From assembly GCA_963969365.1 (NCBI GenBank), contig OZ017746.1:2914001-2978000 (forward strand): 64,000 nucleotides of DNA, read 5' to 3'. The first letter of the stretch is position 1. Each line of letters opens with the position of its first letter. The position numbers and the translations under genes were made by a program. Positions 23,001-34,324 of this stretch are shown in pieces. The stretch comes from Asterochloris sp. CNOR1 (Eukaryota > Chlorophyta > Trebouxiophyceae > Trebouxiales > Trebouxiaceae). The notes under the pieces were generated by a model. It was given only the letters and a program-made list of their open reading frames with translations. It was not told the origin of the DNA and did no database searches.

Positions 23001-24880
23001 TGGTATCACCTTCACTGCATTGCATGTTTCGTGCCTGATGCGGTGTCAGGATCCACTTTTTGCTCTGGGTGGTGCTCAGCTTGCCGGGTTGCTCAGTCAT
23101 GCCATGGGTCAGCTAGACATAGCACAGGCTTTGCATACCTCAGGTGTAGTAAGCTCAGCATTTCTGGGCCTGTGGCTGTAGGCAAAGCAGTGTGTGTTTG
23201 CTGGATCGGAGTTGTGAGGGGGTGATAAAGCTTTTGGTTGTACTGAGACCTGCTTTGTGATGCCTGCAGGGGGGTATCGTGGTGGGTATTGTTGCTGGTA
23301 GCCTGTATGTGGGCGCTTCAAAGCTGGTCGTGTTCATGAAGGTGAGGCCTGCAGCCTGTTTTGCTTTGTCCTGGTGCTCAGTTGGTGGCTGGAAAGTAAC
23401 TGTGCTACCCTATGGGGTGGCAAGCCCAGCCTGATCCACACCCTGAACTATGTCTGGTCGCCTGGCCAGATGCACTCGAGCTTTGCTTCTTGAGTAGAGC
23501 TGTGCACGGCACTAAATAGCGTCTGTGGCTGCAGATTGATGACCCTCTGGATGCCATTGCTGTTCACCTCTTCAATGGTGGGTCTGCCTGCCTGATCCCA
23601 TGTTCTTCCAGCCTGCCAGTTGAGCACGGCCGCAGTCGCTTTGCATGTCTCCTGTCTCTGTGTCTGTCTAGATCACTGTGCACCATACACACCCGGCCTC
23701 TAGCTTGCTTGCTACCCAGGTTGCAGTCGTGCTTCCCCACTCTGCAGCAACCTCATAGCCTGTTGTGAACCCTCAGGCTGCCACCTGCCACTCTGCAGGT
23801 GCATGGGGTGTCATTGCCGTCGGCTTCCTTGCCGGCGAGCATCAGATTTTGGCCTCATACGGCACCAATGTGTTTACTGGCGGCAATCGTGAATATGGAT
23901 GCTTCCTGGGTGGCTCTGGCCGCCTGCTGGCTGCCCAGCTGGTGTACACCTGCTGGATCTTTGGTGAGTAGCTCAGTTGGCCAGCCTTGTACCACTCCTT
24001 GCCTGCTGGCCATCTGCTGGTGTGAATTCTTGACCCTGGGCGCGCTGCCCAGCTGGCCACTTGGTGGACATGCTCCTTTGCAGCGTCAAGGGAGCCTGCT
24101 GCAAGCGCAGCCTAGCTTTGTTGCCTGTAAAGAGCAGCGAGGCTGCTACCTGGGTCGACCAGCTTCTGTCTGCTGGGTCTGAATTTCCTGGTCAGCACTT
24201 CTTGCTGGGCCTGAACTGGCTGGGCAGCACTTCTCGGCAAGTCTCTGACAGGCTTGCAGGTGTCCCCCCACTCAGACATGTCAACATGCTAAGGAGATGA
24301 TCCTCTGCCATGCAGCTTGGGTGACGTGCATGATGGTCCCCCTCTGGCTGCTCCTCAAGATCGTTGGCCTCCTGCGCGTGGACCCTGCCCATGAGACTGC
24401 TGGCCTGGATGTCAGCCACCATGGTGGCTCTGCCTACCCTGGCGGCACTGACTTGGAAAGTAGCGATCACAAGGGCCAGCAGTACAACACTGGCATGGTG
24501 AGCTCTGCTTAGCCCTGCTCTGCAGTGGAGTGCATCACACCCTCAAGCTGTGTCACGTTGCATCAAAGGCTATGGTGGCACGCTCTTTGGCGTCGCTTCA
24601 GCAGTGTCAGTTGCAGTTGCTGCACCTTGTGCCGGTCTGCACCCTCTGCAAACTTCCTGCCCCTACCTATTGACAGCCAAAGCTGAGCTGCAGCGCTGCA
24701 TGTATTGCAGTCTCACACAGCTGTTGACAGAGCCATCTGCCCCTGCAGAATGGCAACGGCAACCACCACGACCTGACTGACATCCGTGCTGAGATTGCTC
24801 AGCTGCGCAAGCAGCTGAACGCCGAGAGCACGCCCCAGAACCCTAAGGGCACTACTGTCGTCAGCTCTGGGACCCGCTAG
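20005..24880 (+). CDS. AMT1: Ammonium transporter, AMT1/Amt family
   Basis: Plasma-membrane ammonium uptake channel (11 TM helices, trimer). Fifteen exons rejoin perfectly: 20005-20109, 20214-20224, 20393-20447, 20545-20642, 20832-20964, 21376-21530, 21938-22088, 22307-22374, 22522-22649, 22777-22907, 23270-23341, 23535-23577, 23799-23963, 24316-24497, 24749-24880, giving 542 residues. Signatures: [12 protein letters not shown] (TM1), [20 protein letters not shown], the Amt signature [13 protein letters not shown] with the first pore His, and [18 protein letters not shown] with the second pore His. The soluble tail carries [10 protein letters not shown], as in plant/algal AMT1 C-termini that control trimer gating. 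Exon 2 is only 11 nt. All introns are GT-AG, unlike neighbours. The final exon ([15 protein letters not shown]) may form a short coiled coil. Expression under nitrogen limitation is family knowledge, not seen here. Symbol is family-level. Confidence 0.95.
20214..20224 (+). other. 11-nt micro-exon of the AMT gene
   Basis: GCCAATGAAGG sits between CTGCTGCAG and GTGAGG. It is needed to carry the frame from FYE (exon 1) to FTMISAYL (exon 3), adding Ala-Asn-Glu-Gly. Without it the two exons do not join in phase. Confidence 0.75.
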
Positions 24881-25433
24881 ATACTGTATAAGTCTACTCT
24901 GTGGGTCCTTGCGCAAAGTGCTTTGTCTGGCATGCTCTGTTTCAATACAGATTGCGCTCAGCAAGCAAGCCTCAGCAGCCCCTTACCCATTTTCCTGAGA
25001 AGTTTCCTCGATTCTTTGCTTGTCAATGACATGCTAGTTCACTTCGTATAGTGAGCTAGCACTCCACTTACAGATCTGCCCCTTTGCAAGCTTTGCCTCA
25101 GCACAGATCTTTGCCCCCTGACACACTTCAAGGAAGTAACCCTACCTCGTTCCGTCGCAGCTTGTGGCCATCTAGATGTATGTGGTGTAGCATCTCTGTT
25201 GCTGTCAGAGGATCTGTACCTCTGTACCTCATGTCTCCAGAGTTATCTTTCCAAGCTTGAATTTAGTAGCGTTGCTGCTTGTATAGACCTCCTTATGCAA
25301 TACTCCCAAAGTTTACAAACAGAAAGCTGGGTCCAGCTTGCAATTGGGTTGTGGAAATGCAATGCTTCTACAATAGCCATATTCAGCAGATTCATTGTGC
25401 AGAAGTGGTGCTGTGGGTGAGAATGCTGCCATC
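24881..25433. other. Tail-to-tail interval AMT / RCC1 gene
   Basis: These 553 bp between opposing stop codons probably hold both 3' UTRs. The stretch is more AT-rich than its surroundings. No gene is recognised. Confidence 0.6.
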
Positions 25434-28400
25434 TCAGTATAGAGGCTCAGCAAGCTCTAGCACTGCTGCTGTGTGGTTAAAGCCACAGGCAACCTGCTTT
25501 ACCAGCCATAGCACCTTCCCAGCTTCAGTGTCCGCATGCTGCTGGGCCACAGCGCCCTGCTGATCTTGAATGCTCTGCACACGGGTGGGGCCCCACCAGT
25601 CCAGCTCATTCCCTAGCCCCAGCTGGCCCCCACTAGAGTGCTGCTTCATCATGGGCGTCGTTGTGCCCATAGAGCCACCCCAGCCCCAGGTGTGCAGCCT
25701 CCCAGATGCAGAGACGGCAGCGCTGTGCTTCCATCCAGCAGCGGCCTGCATGGCAGCAGGCCAGCCTGCCAATGGTGTGGCTCCTCATGCTTGGCAAGCT
25801 GCTCTGACGCAGCTGAGCATGCAGACAGCAGTAGCTTAGGACACAGCAGGGTGCTGCACAATGGTTCGTGAAAGCCACAACATCACGCTTGCGTACAGTC
25901 AGATGACAGCAGATAGTTGTATTGGGTGCTACGAGTTCGTCAACTGGGAAGAGAGGAGATTGCTTGACTTCTAAGCACGCTGCAATGTCTGTGCAGTGCT
26001 GTCCAGGGGACCACAGGCAATTCACAGCACATCCAACCCAACCTGGTCGCAGAAGATCTTGGGCACAAGGGTTGGGGTGGCAGCGTCACTGCTGTTCCCC
26101 CGCCCCAGGCCCAGCACCCCATTCTGGTTGCTGCCCCAGGCCAGCAGCTCTCCTGTGAAGCGCACTGCCAGGGAGTGGGACCCCCCCAGGGCCAGCTGCT
26201 CGATGCCGTGCAACTTAGGGACCTGCAGAGGTGCGCGTATAGCATTCAAGTGCCTCCTGCAACGACTCTCTGCCGTCATAATGCTATCTTGCAGCATGCA
26301 ACTCCTGCAGCGCCTGGTTGCATGCAGGGGCGCAGAGGCATCACATCGCATCTACACAGCAGCTACTGCCTTTGCCTGTTGCCTGACAGGCAGCTGACGC
26401 CCCATGCTGCCTTCAAAGCAGCCCTGCCCTGTCAAACATGGCGCTGAGACGCAACAGTTGCAGGTCTGAGGACCCGACAGGGGCTGCTGGCACCACACAC
26501 CTCTGACCTGCTGAGGGACTGCCTGATCCTGCTCCACAAACCTCTCACGGGGCAGGCCCAGTGCCAGGAGGCTGCCGTAGCCCCAGGTGTAGACGCAGCC
26601 GCTGTCGTCCAGGCAGCCTGTGTTGCAGAGGCACAGCATGGGGGACCTCGCCACGTGGCAGATTGCACAGCATAGGGAGACTTGCTCTCAGTCCTGGCAG
26701 CCTGCGCTGAACAGGGAGAGCATGAGGGACGCCAGAGGTGATTGTGGCTTTGCGCCACCTGCACACGCACGTTGAAACGTTTCCATCAGGGGGCCATAAC
26801 TAACGACACAGGCACACATCATGGAGAACTTGCTGCTGATTCCGATGGCCTGTAGGGCACAGCATGGGCTTCCAGCTGGTAGCACAAGCAACTTTCCAGC
26901 TGGTGGCACAAGCACTTTCCAGCTGTTGCGCAAGCTGTGGCTGCCATGGGGTTGGCATGCATGTGCAGACACATGCAGGGACAGCAGCTGCTCGCCAGGG
27001 CTTGCAGCACGCACAAGCTGCAGGAAGGCAGATGTGAGGCCTGTGCTGCGCTCCCTGTGCAGCACACGGGCAGTGCAGAGCAGCAGCACACAGTGGTGCG
27101 AAGCAGCCATGAAGGTGCTGCAGCATATCGCCCCAGAGACACTGCCAGGGCAGGGCTTGGACTGCTAAGGCCCTGGTCCACCGCACTGCCCAGCAGTGGT
27201 GCGCACGCAGCAGCCTGATCTGCACGCATGTGCCTGACCCCCATGCGCCGCTTGGGGGCTTACTGCCTGCCAGGTGCTGCACAGAGGGATTGGCAACCCT
27301 GCAAGCTGACCTGAGTGCATGTGTCCAGCCGCTACGCTCCTGATGGTTTCCCCTGCCAGGTGATTCACACGGCGAGGCAGTGCCTCGTCCCTGTTCCAGA
27401 ACCACAGGCGCCCGCCGGCCTCTGCGTGCCCCAGACGCCCGTTGGCTCCGTGCCCCCACGTAAAGAGCTCCCCCGTCACAGAGACAGCGAGCGCATGCTC
27501 AGCGCCAGCGGCTACACTGGTCACTTGAGCACCTGCAAGTCAGTCAGTCCAGGCTCAGCCAGTGTCCCGCTCGATGATGCCGTACCCTGCCCTCCTGATC
27601 CTTGTGCCTCCAAGCCAACAGCTCCTCACCCGACAACACAGCCAGCGCGTGATCAGCAGCGTCTGCCACGCCAGTCACTCGAGCATCTGCAGGTCAGCCA
27701 GTCCAGGCCTGATCCAGGGCTGCTGCTGATGCCCCCTTGAAGACCCTGGACACTGCCATCATGGTCAAAAATTTGCAGGTCCCTGGTTGTGAGGAACAGC
27801 ACGCGCATGCTCAGCGCAGCTGCCATGCCGCACCCGCAGGTCACGCTGCATGACTGACTGCGTTGCCTCACCAGGTCAGAGTGCTGCTACTGCCTTCCAA
27901 GGGGGAGACCAGTCATGAGACTGGCACCTGCCACTGCTGCACCCGCCAGGGCTGCCATGGCTGCACCTGGCGGCAACCTCTCAGCAGATCACGGCAACCT
28001 TCAAAGCGTGCACAAGCACCTGATGAGCGGCCCAGCAGCGACCGGCACGTCAGGTCAGCCAACCCAACCTGGGTTGCAGCCTCCTGGGCCCAGGCAGGTA
28101 GCTGCTACCAAAGATGCAGATGCCTGGCAGCAGCTTGGCCTGCATGTGCTCTCCAGCACCTGCTGCCCTGCACCTTGCAACAGAGGGTGTGGCGATCGCT
28201 CCCACCTTCCAGCGCCTTCACCCTCCGAGGCTCCCGCACCTCTGGCCCCAATTTGCTGCCCAGGCCCAGCTGCCCGCGAGCATTGTTCCCACAGGCCCAC
28301 AGGTTACCCGACTGGGCCAGCAGCAGGGTGAAATGGTGGCCTGCGGCTGCCTGCAGGATAGGCTCTGGCACGGGCACTTCCTGAGGGACCTGCAGGTGGA

Positions 28401-29097
28401 GGGCAGGCTCCTCAAGCTGCAGCATGGTAGGGAACCTGGGTCATGCATGAGCTGCAACCGTCCCAGCAGGCCTCTGACCTTCCGCTGCAGGGGCTTGGTC
28501 CAGCTGTGCAGGGCTGTGGAGCAGCTAGGGCCACCACTGGCTGGGGGCGCAATGCGCTGCTGGCTGCAAGGCCGACTGGGGCAGAAGGGCAGAAGGCCTC
28601 ATAGAGCTGGGCCACTGGGTGCTGGGCTCAGCAAGGTGGTATGACATGCAGCCATTGCTCCTGAGTCAGACAGACGGCCACTCACAGGGACATAGGGGGC
28701 GTGGGGCGAGTGCCCAAGCTGGCCATTTGAGTTGAGGCCCATTGTGAAGACACTGCCATCATCTGCAGGCACCACCGCATGCTCAAACTCTGGCTCCATA
28801 ACCGCAGCACAGGCTCAGCTTGTCCTAGACGCAAGCGCGGCTGGCATGTCAGGTCATTGAGCTGCACCACAGCAAGCTGCTCGGACTCGATTGGTCTGGC
28901 GTGTCAGGCCAGCGGTCTGCACCTGTCACTGCTACTGTGTGAGCCCCACCGCAGGCAACCTGTTTCAGGCTGACATCTGCCAGCGCAGCAACGACTCTTG
29001 GGACCTCCTCATTGGCACATTCCACGCCATGTCCCAGGCGCCCCAGATCCCCATTGCCCCAGCAGGCCAGCAGGCGTCTGAGGGGCCTGGCTGACAT
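25434..29097 (-). CDS. RCC1-repeat (seven-blade propeller) protein
   Basis: Beta-propeller of the RCC1/UVR8 superfamily; such proteins act as exchange factors, light sensors or scaffolds, and which applies here cannot be told. Exons from N to C: 29097-28925 (CWGNGDLGRLGHG, VACGGAHTVAVT), 28799-28685 (VFTMGLNSNGQLGHS), about 28370-28200 (AAAGHHFTLLLAQSGNLWAC, NNARGQLGLGS), 27660-27580 (degenerate blade, ADHALAVLSGEELLAW), 27524-27310 (VAAGAEHALAVSVTGELFTW), about 26612-26500 (VYTWGYGSLLALG), 26230-26050 (LALGGSHSLAVRFTGELLAW, NQNGVLGLG) and 25772-25434 (AAGWKHSAAVSASGRLHTWG, VACGFNHTAAVLE). The start at 29097 opens directly into blade 1. Only one blade has a GWxHS motif, so this is not a clear UVR8 orthologue. 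Intron boundaries between 27500 and 28150 are confused by duplicated units. Confidence 0.75.
26870..26936. repeat. Three tandem copies of a ~24-bp unit
   Basis: TTCCAGCTGGT-GCACAAGCA recurs three times with spacing 24 then 23 bp, the third copy diverged. It lies in an intron of the RCC1 gene. Confidence 0.8.
27500..28100. repeat. Imperfect tandem repeats spanning RCC1 exon/intron boundaries
   Basis: The + strand segments around 27510-27560 and 27655-27715 share TCACT[T/C]GAGCA[C/T]CTGCA and then GTCAG-CAGTCCAGGC, about 135 bp apart. More diverged copies occur near 27810-27860 and 28035-28075. The repeated unit covers an intron end, acceptor and blade start. Confidence 0.65.
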
Positions 29098-29479
29098 GCT
29101 GGCAATGCATCATATCAGTGTCCTTGCCACCAACTGCATGCTGCTCTTCTACAAGAGGCTATTGAATGGCTCGTTGCATGACGTGGCGGCATTCAGCAAT
29201 GATATATTGAGCAGTGTTTCGAGATCGCCTCTGTCGCACATGCATGTTTGCAGAGGCAAATGCCCCATTCTTGGCCCAAGCAGGCCAAACTCCCACAGGA
29301 GTTGTGATCGTGCCCAGTCTCTGATCTGTCTCAGCATGACATCTGACCATGACAGAAAGGTGCCATGGCGGCCATCTGCCTGCTGCCCAGCGCTCCTCAG
29401 ATGCTGCAGGCTGCATGCAGCCTGTACTCCTGGTGCAGGGTGACCTGTCATGGGATGCTTGACCTCAAACACCCCTTCC
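29098..29479. promoter_or_regulatory. Divergent promoter interval, RCC1 / histidine phosphatase
   Basis: About 380 bp between divergent start codons. No motif is recognised. It could also contain an upstream exon of the phosphatase gene, because its proposed ATG overlaps an ATGCAG acceptor-like site. Confidence 0.4.
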
Positions 29480-30744
29480 ATGCAGCTTGTGCACTGGATG
29501 AGGCACGGCAGAAGCCAGATGAATGACTTCCTTGCAGAGCATCCATACAAGTCCCCCGGCTTTGAGGATCCGCTTCTGTGAGCTGCTGTTGCAAGTCATG
29601 CATGCTCACGGTGCACAATGTAGCCTGAGGTGCCTCCCTCTGCCCATGAAGATATGACACCAGGCTCACCCAGTATGGCGCTCAGCAAGCGGAGGCTGCC
29701 AGACCAGATGCTGAGAAACTCAATCCTAAGCCGCAGGTCTTGATCCTGTCTCCCCTCACCAGAGCCCTTCAAACAGCAGAGCTGGCATTTGCAGGCAGGT
29801 GACCAGGGGCAGCAGCTGATTGTTGCAGCACACCTTGCAGGTCTGCAGCAGACCCCGAGGCAGCTTGGGCGTCGTGCTTTGAGAGTCATGCCTACATTCC
29901 CGCTGGCGCAAGGGGGTTGCCTTCCCTCATCCACATTTGCATTACATGGGACCAGGATCTGAGGAGTCTTGCTGCAGTCTGAACAGCGGCCTAAGGCTTG
30001 CCATGCAGGCTTGGCATGCAGGCACATGTGAGCGCCATTGCCGCTGTGGTCAACATTATGCCTAGATGCAGGCATAGATGACTGCCCCCGAGTGCTGTCG
30101 CCGCTGTGCTCAGAGCGCATCTACCTGTCCAGCGATGTGGGCAGAACCAGTGGCGAACTTGCCCAAGAGTTTGACCATGACTTCAGCGAGCTGGAGGGGC
30201 TGTGGTGGTACAATGAGGGCTCACAGGACGCCAAGCACATTGCAGAGGAGCCTATGGGTGAGATGCCTTGCTGCTGCTCATCGCTGCACTGTTAGTTCCA
30301 GGGTCCACGGATGGGGTGGCAACAGCCTGCCTGGCGTCTATGCTGCACTGCTTTGCTTATGGCAATCATTGATGTGAGAGGGAGGGGATGACCAGTTTGA
30401 CGGTGGCACATGTGCAGGCTGCTTGTCTGACAGGCTGGCGAGACTTGCTGTGAGCTTTGTTGAGGGCTTTGCCGTTCTCAAGTCATCATTTGAAGCCACA
30501 ATCATTCTTGCAGACAGGTTTCAGCAGAGGATGCAGGCCTTCAAAAAGTACCTGAAGCTTAGACCTGAGAATGTGCTTGGCGTTGTAGCTCATCATGGTG
30601 TCCTTCATGAATTGACAGGAAAAGACTTCAGGTGAGGCTCCCTGGGCTGAGGGGTCAGGCTATGCACAAGCCACTTCATAAGCCTTGCTATTTGGCTGCA
30701 GCAACTGTGAAATCTGGAGCTGCTACCTAGATGAATTGCTATGA
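29480..30744 (+). CDS. Histidine phosphatase superfamily (phosphoglycerate-mutase-like) protein
   Basis: Phosphohistidine-based phosphatase/mutase fold; substrate unknown, most like the plant PGM-like proteins. Five exons (29480-29577, 29664-29794, 30072-30257, 30514-30631, 30702-30744) give 191 residues without frame break. The catalytic RHG motif is at residues 8-10 (VHWMRHGRSQMND). The second phosphate-binding Arg is in ILSPLTRALQTAELAF. PLCSERIYLSSDVGR follows, and the second catalytic His is in LGVVAHHGVLHELTGKDF. The last exon adds SNCEIWSCYLDELL. The intron after exon 2 has a GC donor (TTTGCAG|GCAGGT), needed to give ELAFAGIDDC in frame. The start at 29480 makes RHG unusually close to the N-terminus; a missed first exon is possible because ATGCAG also looks like an acceptor. 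Its 3' end faces the next gene at 138 bp. Confidence 0.82.
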
Positions 30745-30882
30745 TGGCGATGCATGAGTGACATCTGATAAACTATTGAGCTGGTCCTCTGAAACAACAT
30801 CATCACCAATGACTTCCCAAGAAACACATGTCAACACGAATTTATAGACAATGCTGACCGCAAGATACTGGCAGTGAATGTG

Positions 30883-33239
30883 CTAAGGAGGGGCATCAGC
30901 ATAAGTCATCCCCGCTGGCCTTGGATGGCCTGAGGCATCGAGTCCTAGGTATGCTGCAGGCCTGGTGGGTGCTTCAGTGTGGGACTTTGAGAGCTTTGCA
31001 TCTGCCATAGCAGGCCGGCCAGGTGGCTGCATCTGAATATTGGCTGTCGGGTTTGTGGCTGCAATCTGGGACAGCAGGTCTGCCAGCCAGGCCGCTGCAG
31101 CTTGCACAGGCACAAAGAAGAGCGGCCCTGCACCATGGATCTAAGCACGTCGACAACACAAAAAGCATTGGCCCCCAATGGTGGCTGGCAATGCACTGTC
31201 TGCAGCTGGTGACAAGCATGGCAGGCTGCACAGCACTGATGCTCACCAATGAAGGGAATGGACATGAGCAGAATATGGGGTGCCAGGAAGAGGGAGATTG
31301 TGATCTCGTGGTCCCTCATCCATTCCTGGCGGTGCTCAGGCTGGACAGTGTGGGCAATGTACTCATCAAGCACTTCTGGGGCCAGGACGTGGCTGTACCT
31401 CCATATCTCAACAAATCTGCAGGGGCGGTAGGGGGAGTCTGAGGGAGTGCTACCCAGCAGGCTGGGCATGTGGTCCAGATGTCCACAATGCCACCAAGCA
31501 GGCTGCGCACATGGGCATCTGAGGGGGCGTTCCAGGTAGTGTCAGCAAGTTTACACAAGCTTGGGGGTCGGCACATGGTTGCACCCTCAGACCTCAATAC
31601 CCTGGCAGGGTAGAGAGAGCCTGAGCATACCTGGCCAAGCCTGCAAAATCTGCCTATACTTCTGCTCAACAGACCTAGATGGCTGTGTGGGAGAGGCTGC
31701 ATGTTCCCGTGCAAGGGGTGTCATAGTTGGTTTAGGCGCCACTGCACCCCGGCCGAGGCTGTGACACAAGGCCACCAGGTGATGAGGGCAGCGGCAGCCA
31801 ACTTCAGTGCGATGGCGCAGGTGCAGCAGCCGGTGAAGCTCAAGTGCTGCAGGCCAGCGCACACCAGGGCAGGCAACTGCAACACAGCATGCCAGAGGCA
31901 GACCTGACAACACAAGGCTCCAGCCACGGCACCAGGCCCACAGCTGATAGGGCCAGCGCCCGTTGGTGCCCCAGGTTGCGCTGCATCGTGGAAAAGTGCA
32001 TTACCGGCGCAGCCAGACGCCCGATGTAGGGAATCTGCCGCCAGACATACAGCAGCAGGGACAGGAGCACCAGCCTGGTGACCTGCAGCCAGGGAGCAGA
32101 TGGCTGACAGGGACCTCTTGATGGTGACAGGTCACTGCAGCTGAGCTGCTGGACATGTCGCTCCAGGCTAGCCTGGCAAGACTGCAATGCACAGGAGCTC
32201 TGCTGAGCACTACTTACCTGCGCAGCTGGCACCCCTGCATTGCCGCCTTTCTCTTGGTGTGCTGGGCTCACCCTCTCAAAGGTCTTGTCGAGCTTGGCAT
32301 TCAGGTTCTCCCGCTTGCTGCGCTTGCGCTGGCCAGACAGCGTGAGGCGTGGTGTCTCCTCGACCACACGAGCCAGAGCAGGGTTGCGCAACCTGAGCAT
32401 GTGGATGAACGTCTTGGCTAGAGGGTGCCGGATGACTGCAGACACCACTGCCTGGCGTCAGCAATGTGAATGGATGCGTTGGGCAGAGGGCTGCCTGAAA
32501 GCAGACACCACTGATCTGCACCCCATCTAAATGCAAAGGGTGCTGGACGACTGCAAAGGCTACTGCCAGCGTGAGCTCAGCTGAAAGCTGCCAGGCAATC
32601 ACCAGGCAGTCAGGTGGTCTGCTGCCACTCAGAAGGCTGCGTGCCCACTCACATCTTCTGGCCACAAGCATTCCAATCATGGGTGCAAAGGCTGTTGCCT
32701 CGCGTACCCATCGCGTAGTGGCTTGCGCAACTGTCTCCGTCCTCAACAGGCCAAGTGAGGCAACATGGACCTGCACGAATCTCTGAGGTCAACTGTTGCA
32801 GAGCAGCTGCCTGATGGCTGGTGTGGGGCAAGAAGGACTTTGGGCAGCACTCATTTCCTCTGCATAAACCTAATTAGCAGACGCTTGTCTCTCAGTTCAA
32901 GGCGTGTCTGCACGGCTGGTGTGTATGCATAGTGATCTCAAGGCAACAACAAACAGAATTGCTCACGGCGACTGCTATGACCCTGATGGGGGCTGTAAGG
33001 ACCAGGCTGAGGAGGAAGAAGGTCAGAATCAAGCCAGCAATAGGCTTGATGCATCTGCAGGAAGCCAGAGGTGGGTGCACTTGATCTGCAGGCTCACGCT
33101 GTGCAGTGAGTGACAGGGACCACACTTACTTTCTGGTCTTGTCCAAAGTGTATGGATGCACCCCTGCTGTGAGCAGGGCTTGTACTGAGATTGCCAAAAC
33201 CTTCACAGAGTCCATGGAGAGGATATGCTCCCGCCCCAT
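30883..33239 (-). CDS. Multi-pass membrane protein of unknown function
   Basis: Not confidently recognised. Exons that join in phase: 33239 onward (MGREHILSMDSVKVLAISVQ, then HPYTLDKTRK), then about 33060-32970 (CIKPIAGLILTFFLLSLVLT, first hydrophobic helix), about 32787-32650 (ATTRWVREATAFAPMIGMLV), about 32440-32280 (HPLAKTFIHMLRLRNPALAR followed by a basic stretch GQRKRSKREN), and about 32090-31930 (LVLLSLLLYVWRQIPYIG, a second helix). After an unresolved part, the exon around 31410-31250 gives IWRYSHVLAPEVLDEYIAHT and ISLFLAPHILLMSIPFIG, and the last exon ends at 30883. The length, the Tyr/His-containing amphipathic helix near the C-terminus and the final hydrophobic segment recall the EI24/CysZ-like superfamily, but this is a weak guess. 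It diverges from PIG-P with 134 bp between starts. Confidence 0.5.
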
Positions 33240-33373
33240 CTCTGCACCAGCAGGTGAGGCCAGGCAATGTCTTGACAGGTCTGTTCACAACAGTCAACTG
33301 AAACCTATGATCTATTATGAGTTGACCTGAAAGCGGGAGCAGGCTGCCTGAAATGTGAGAGCACGCTGCAGCC

Positions 33374-34161
33374 ATGGCCCAGGAGGCCATTGCACCTGAG
33401 GTCGCCTACACCGCAACAACGAAGGCACTGGTCCTGACAGTGCTGGGTGCGTCCTGTCCTGGCCGCCCATCAAATAATGCCCATACAAGACGACCACATC
33501 TCTGATCTTTGCAGCCCTGTATCTCTGCTGGACCTTTGTGCCAGATCCTCTGCTGCGCTCCCTGGGCATCACGTACTATCCAGACAAGTCAGCAGCTGTT
33601 TGCCCATTGGCATGCTTCTGAGGTGCCCAATTCCACATATCAGTACATCATGGCCTGCAGGCAGCTCACTGCAGCTCTGCCCCTGCTGCTTTGCGCCACT
33701 GTGGTGGCCGCCTTCTGGGTGTATGAGGGGTGGGTTCTGAGATTTTACGTGTCACTGCTCTGCTTGTAAGATGCATCTTGTAAATCTGGATGCAGCTCAT
33801 GCCGCAGGTTACGAATGAGCTGCTCTGCCTGCAGAGTGTGCTGCGCACTGAAGCCATGATGCTGCTGCAGTGTGAACATGGCATCGGTGCCACACCTGGA
33901 GAGCCCACGCACCATTGCAGGTTAGAAGCTAAAACATGGTGTCTGCATCGATACAAGCAGGAGGAGGTTGTTGGCAGCTGAATATCCCAGTGTTGAACTG
34001 CAGACTCCAACAGCAAGGCGCCTGTCGATATAGGGAGCGTGTCCACGTATTGCTGCAGAAGGGAGTCAGTGCCGCCCGTGATGGATATGCCTGCAGTTGA
34101 GGCCAGCAGAGTACTTCATGCTAGTCAGGCAGCAGACCATGATCAGTCGTGCAGCGTTTGA
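33374..34161 (+). CDS. PIGP: PIG-P, GPI N-acetylglucosaminyltransferase subunit P
   Basis: Small two-helix subunit of the ER complex that starts GPI-anchor synthesis by adding GlcNAc to phosphatidylinositol. Five exons (33374-33446, 33515-33587, 33661-33729, 33871-33920, 34004-34161) give 140 residues. Hallmarks: a first TM then LYLCWTFVPDPLLRSLGITY, closely matching the family FxPxPxLxxLGITYYP motif. A second TM (LPLLLCATVVAAFWVY) leads to YEGVNMASVPHLESPRTIAD, the family (Y/F)xGxNxxxxPxxxSxxTIxD block. The C-terminus PPVMDMPAVEASRVLH corresponds to PPIxDIxIxxVNxxLY. The usual TyrTrpAlaLeu after YYP is replaced by QLTAAL, so exon 3 may start elsewhere. All introns are GT-AG. Confidence 0.87.
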
Positions 34162-34222
34162 ATTCCACAAGGCTGAATGGGCCAGAGGAGTGTTGAAGGC
34201 CTCAGTAGTAACCACTGGACTG

Positions 34223-34311
34223 GCAGTGAATGTCGACAGCATGTGAGCAGATGCGCAGGGGAGGAGTCAGCACTGGACTGGCGAGGCCACTCCTCCCCCT
34301 GCATTCACTGC
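34223..34311. repeat. Nested inverted repeats between two convergent 3' ends
   Basis: Outer arms GCAGTGAATG (34223-34232) and CATTCACTGC (34302-34311) are perfect complements. Inner arms 34255-34267 and 34289-34302 (GGGAGGAGT / ACTCCTCCC core) pair over 13 bp with one bulge. Together they could fold into a long stem that sits 62-150 bp past the PIG-P stop and overlaps the 3' UTR of the gene on the other strand. Confidence 0.75.
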
Positions 34312-34324
34312 AACATGTCTGAAC

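Noticed and set aside
25434-29097. Identity as the UV-B receptor UVR8
   Set aside because: UVR8 has several GWRHT motifs supplying its tryptophan cluster; only one related GWKHS is seen and several blades are degenerate.
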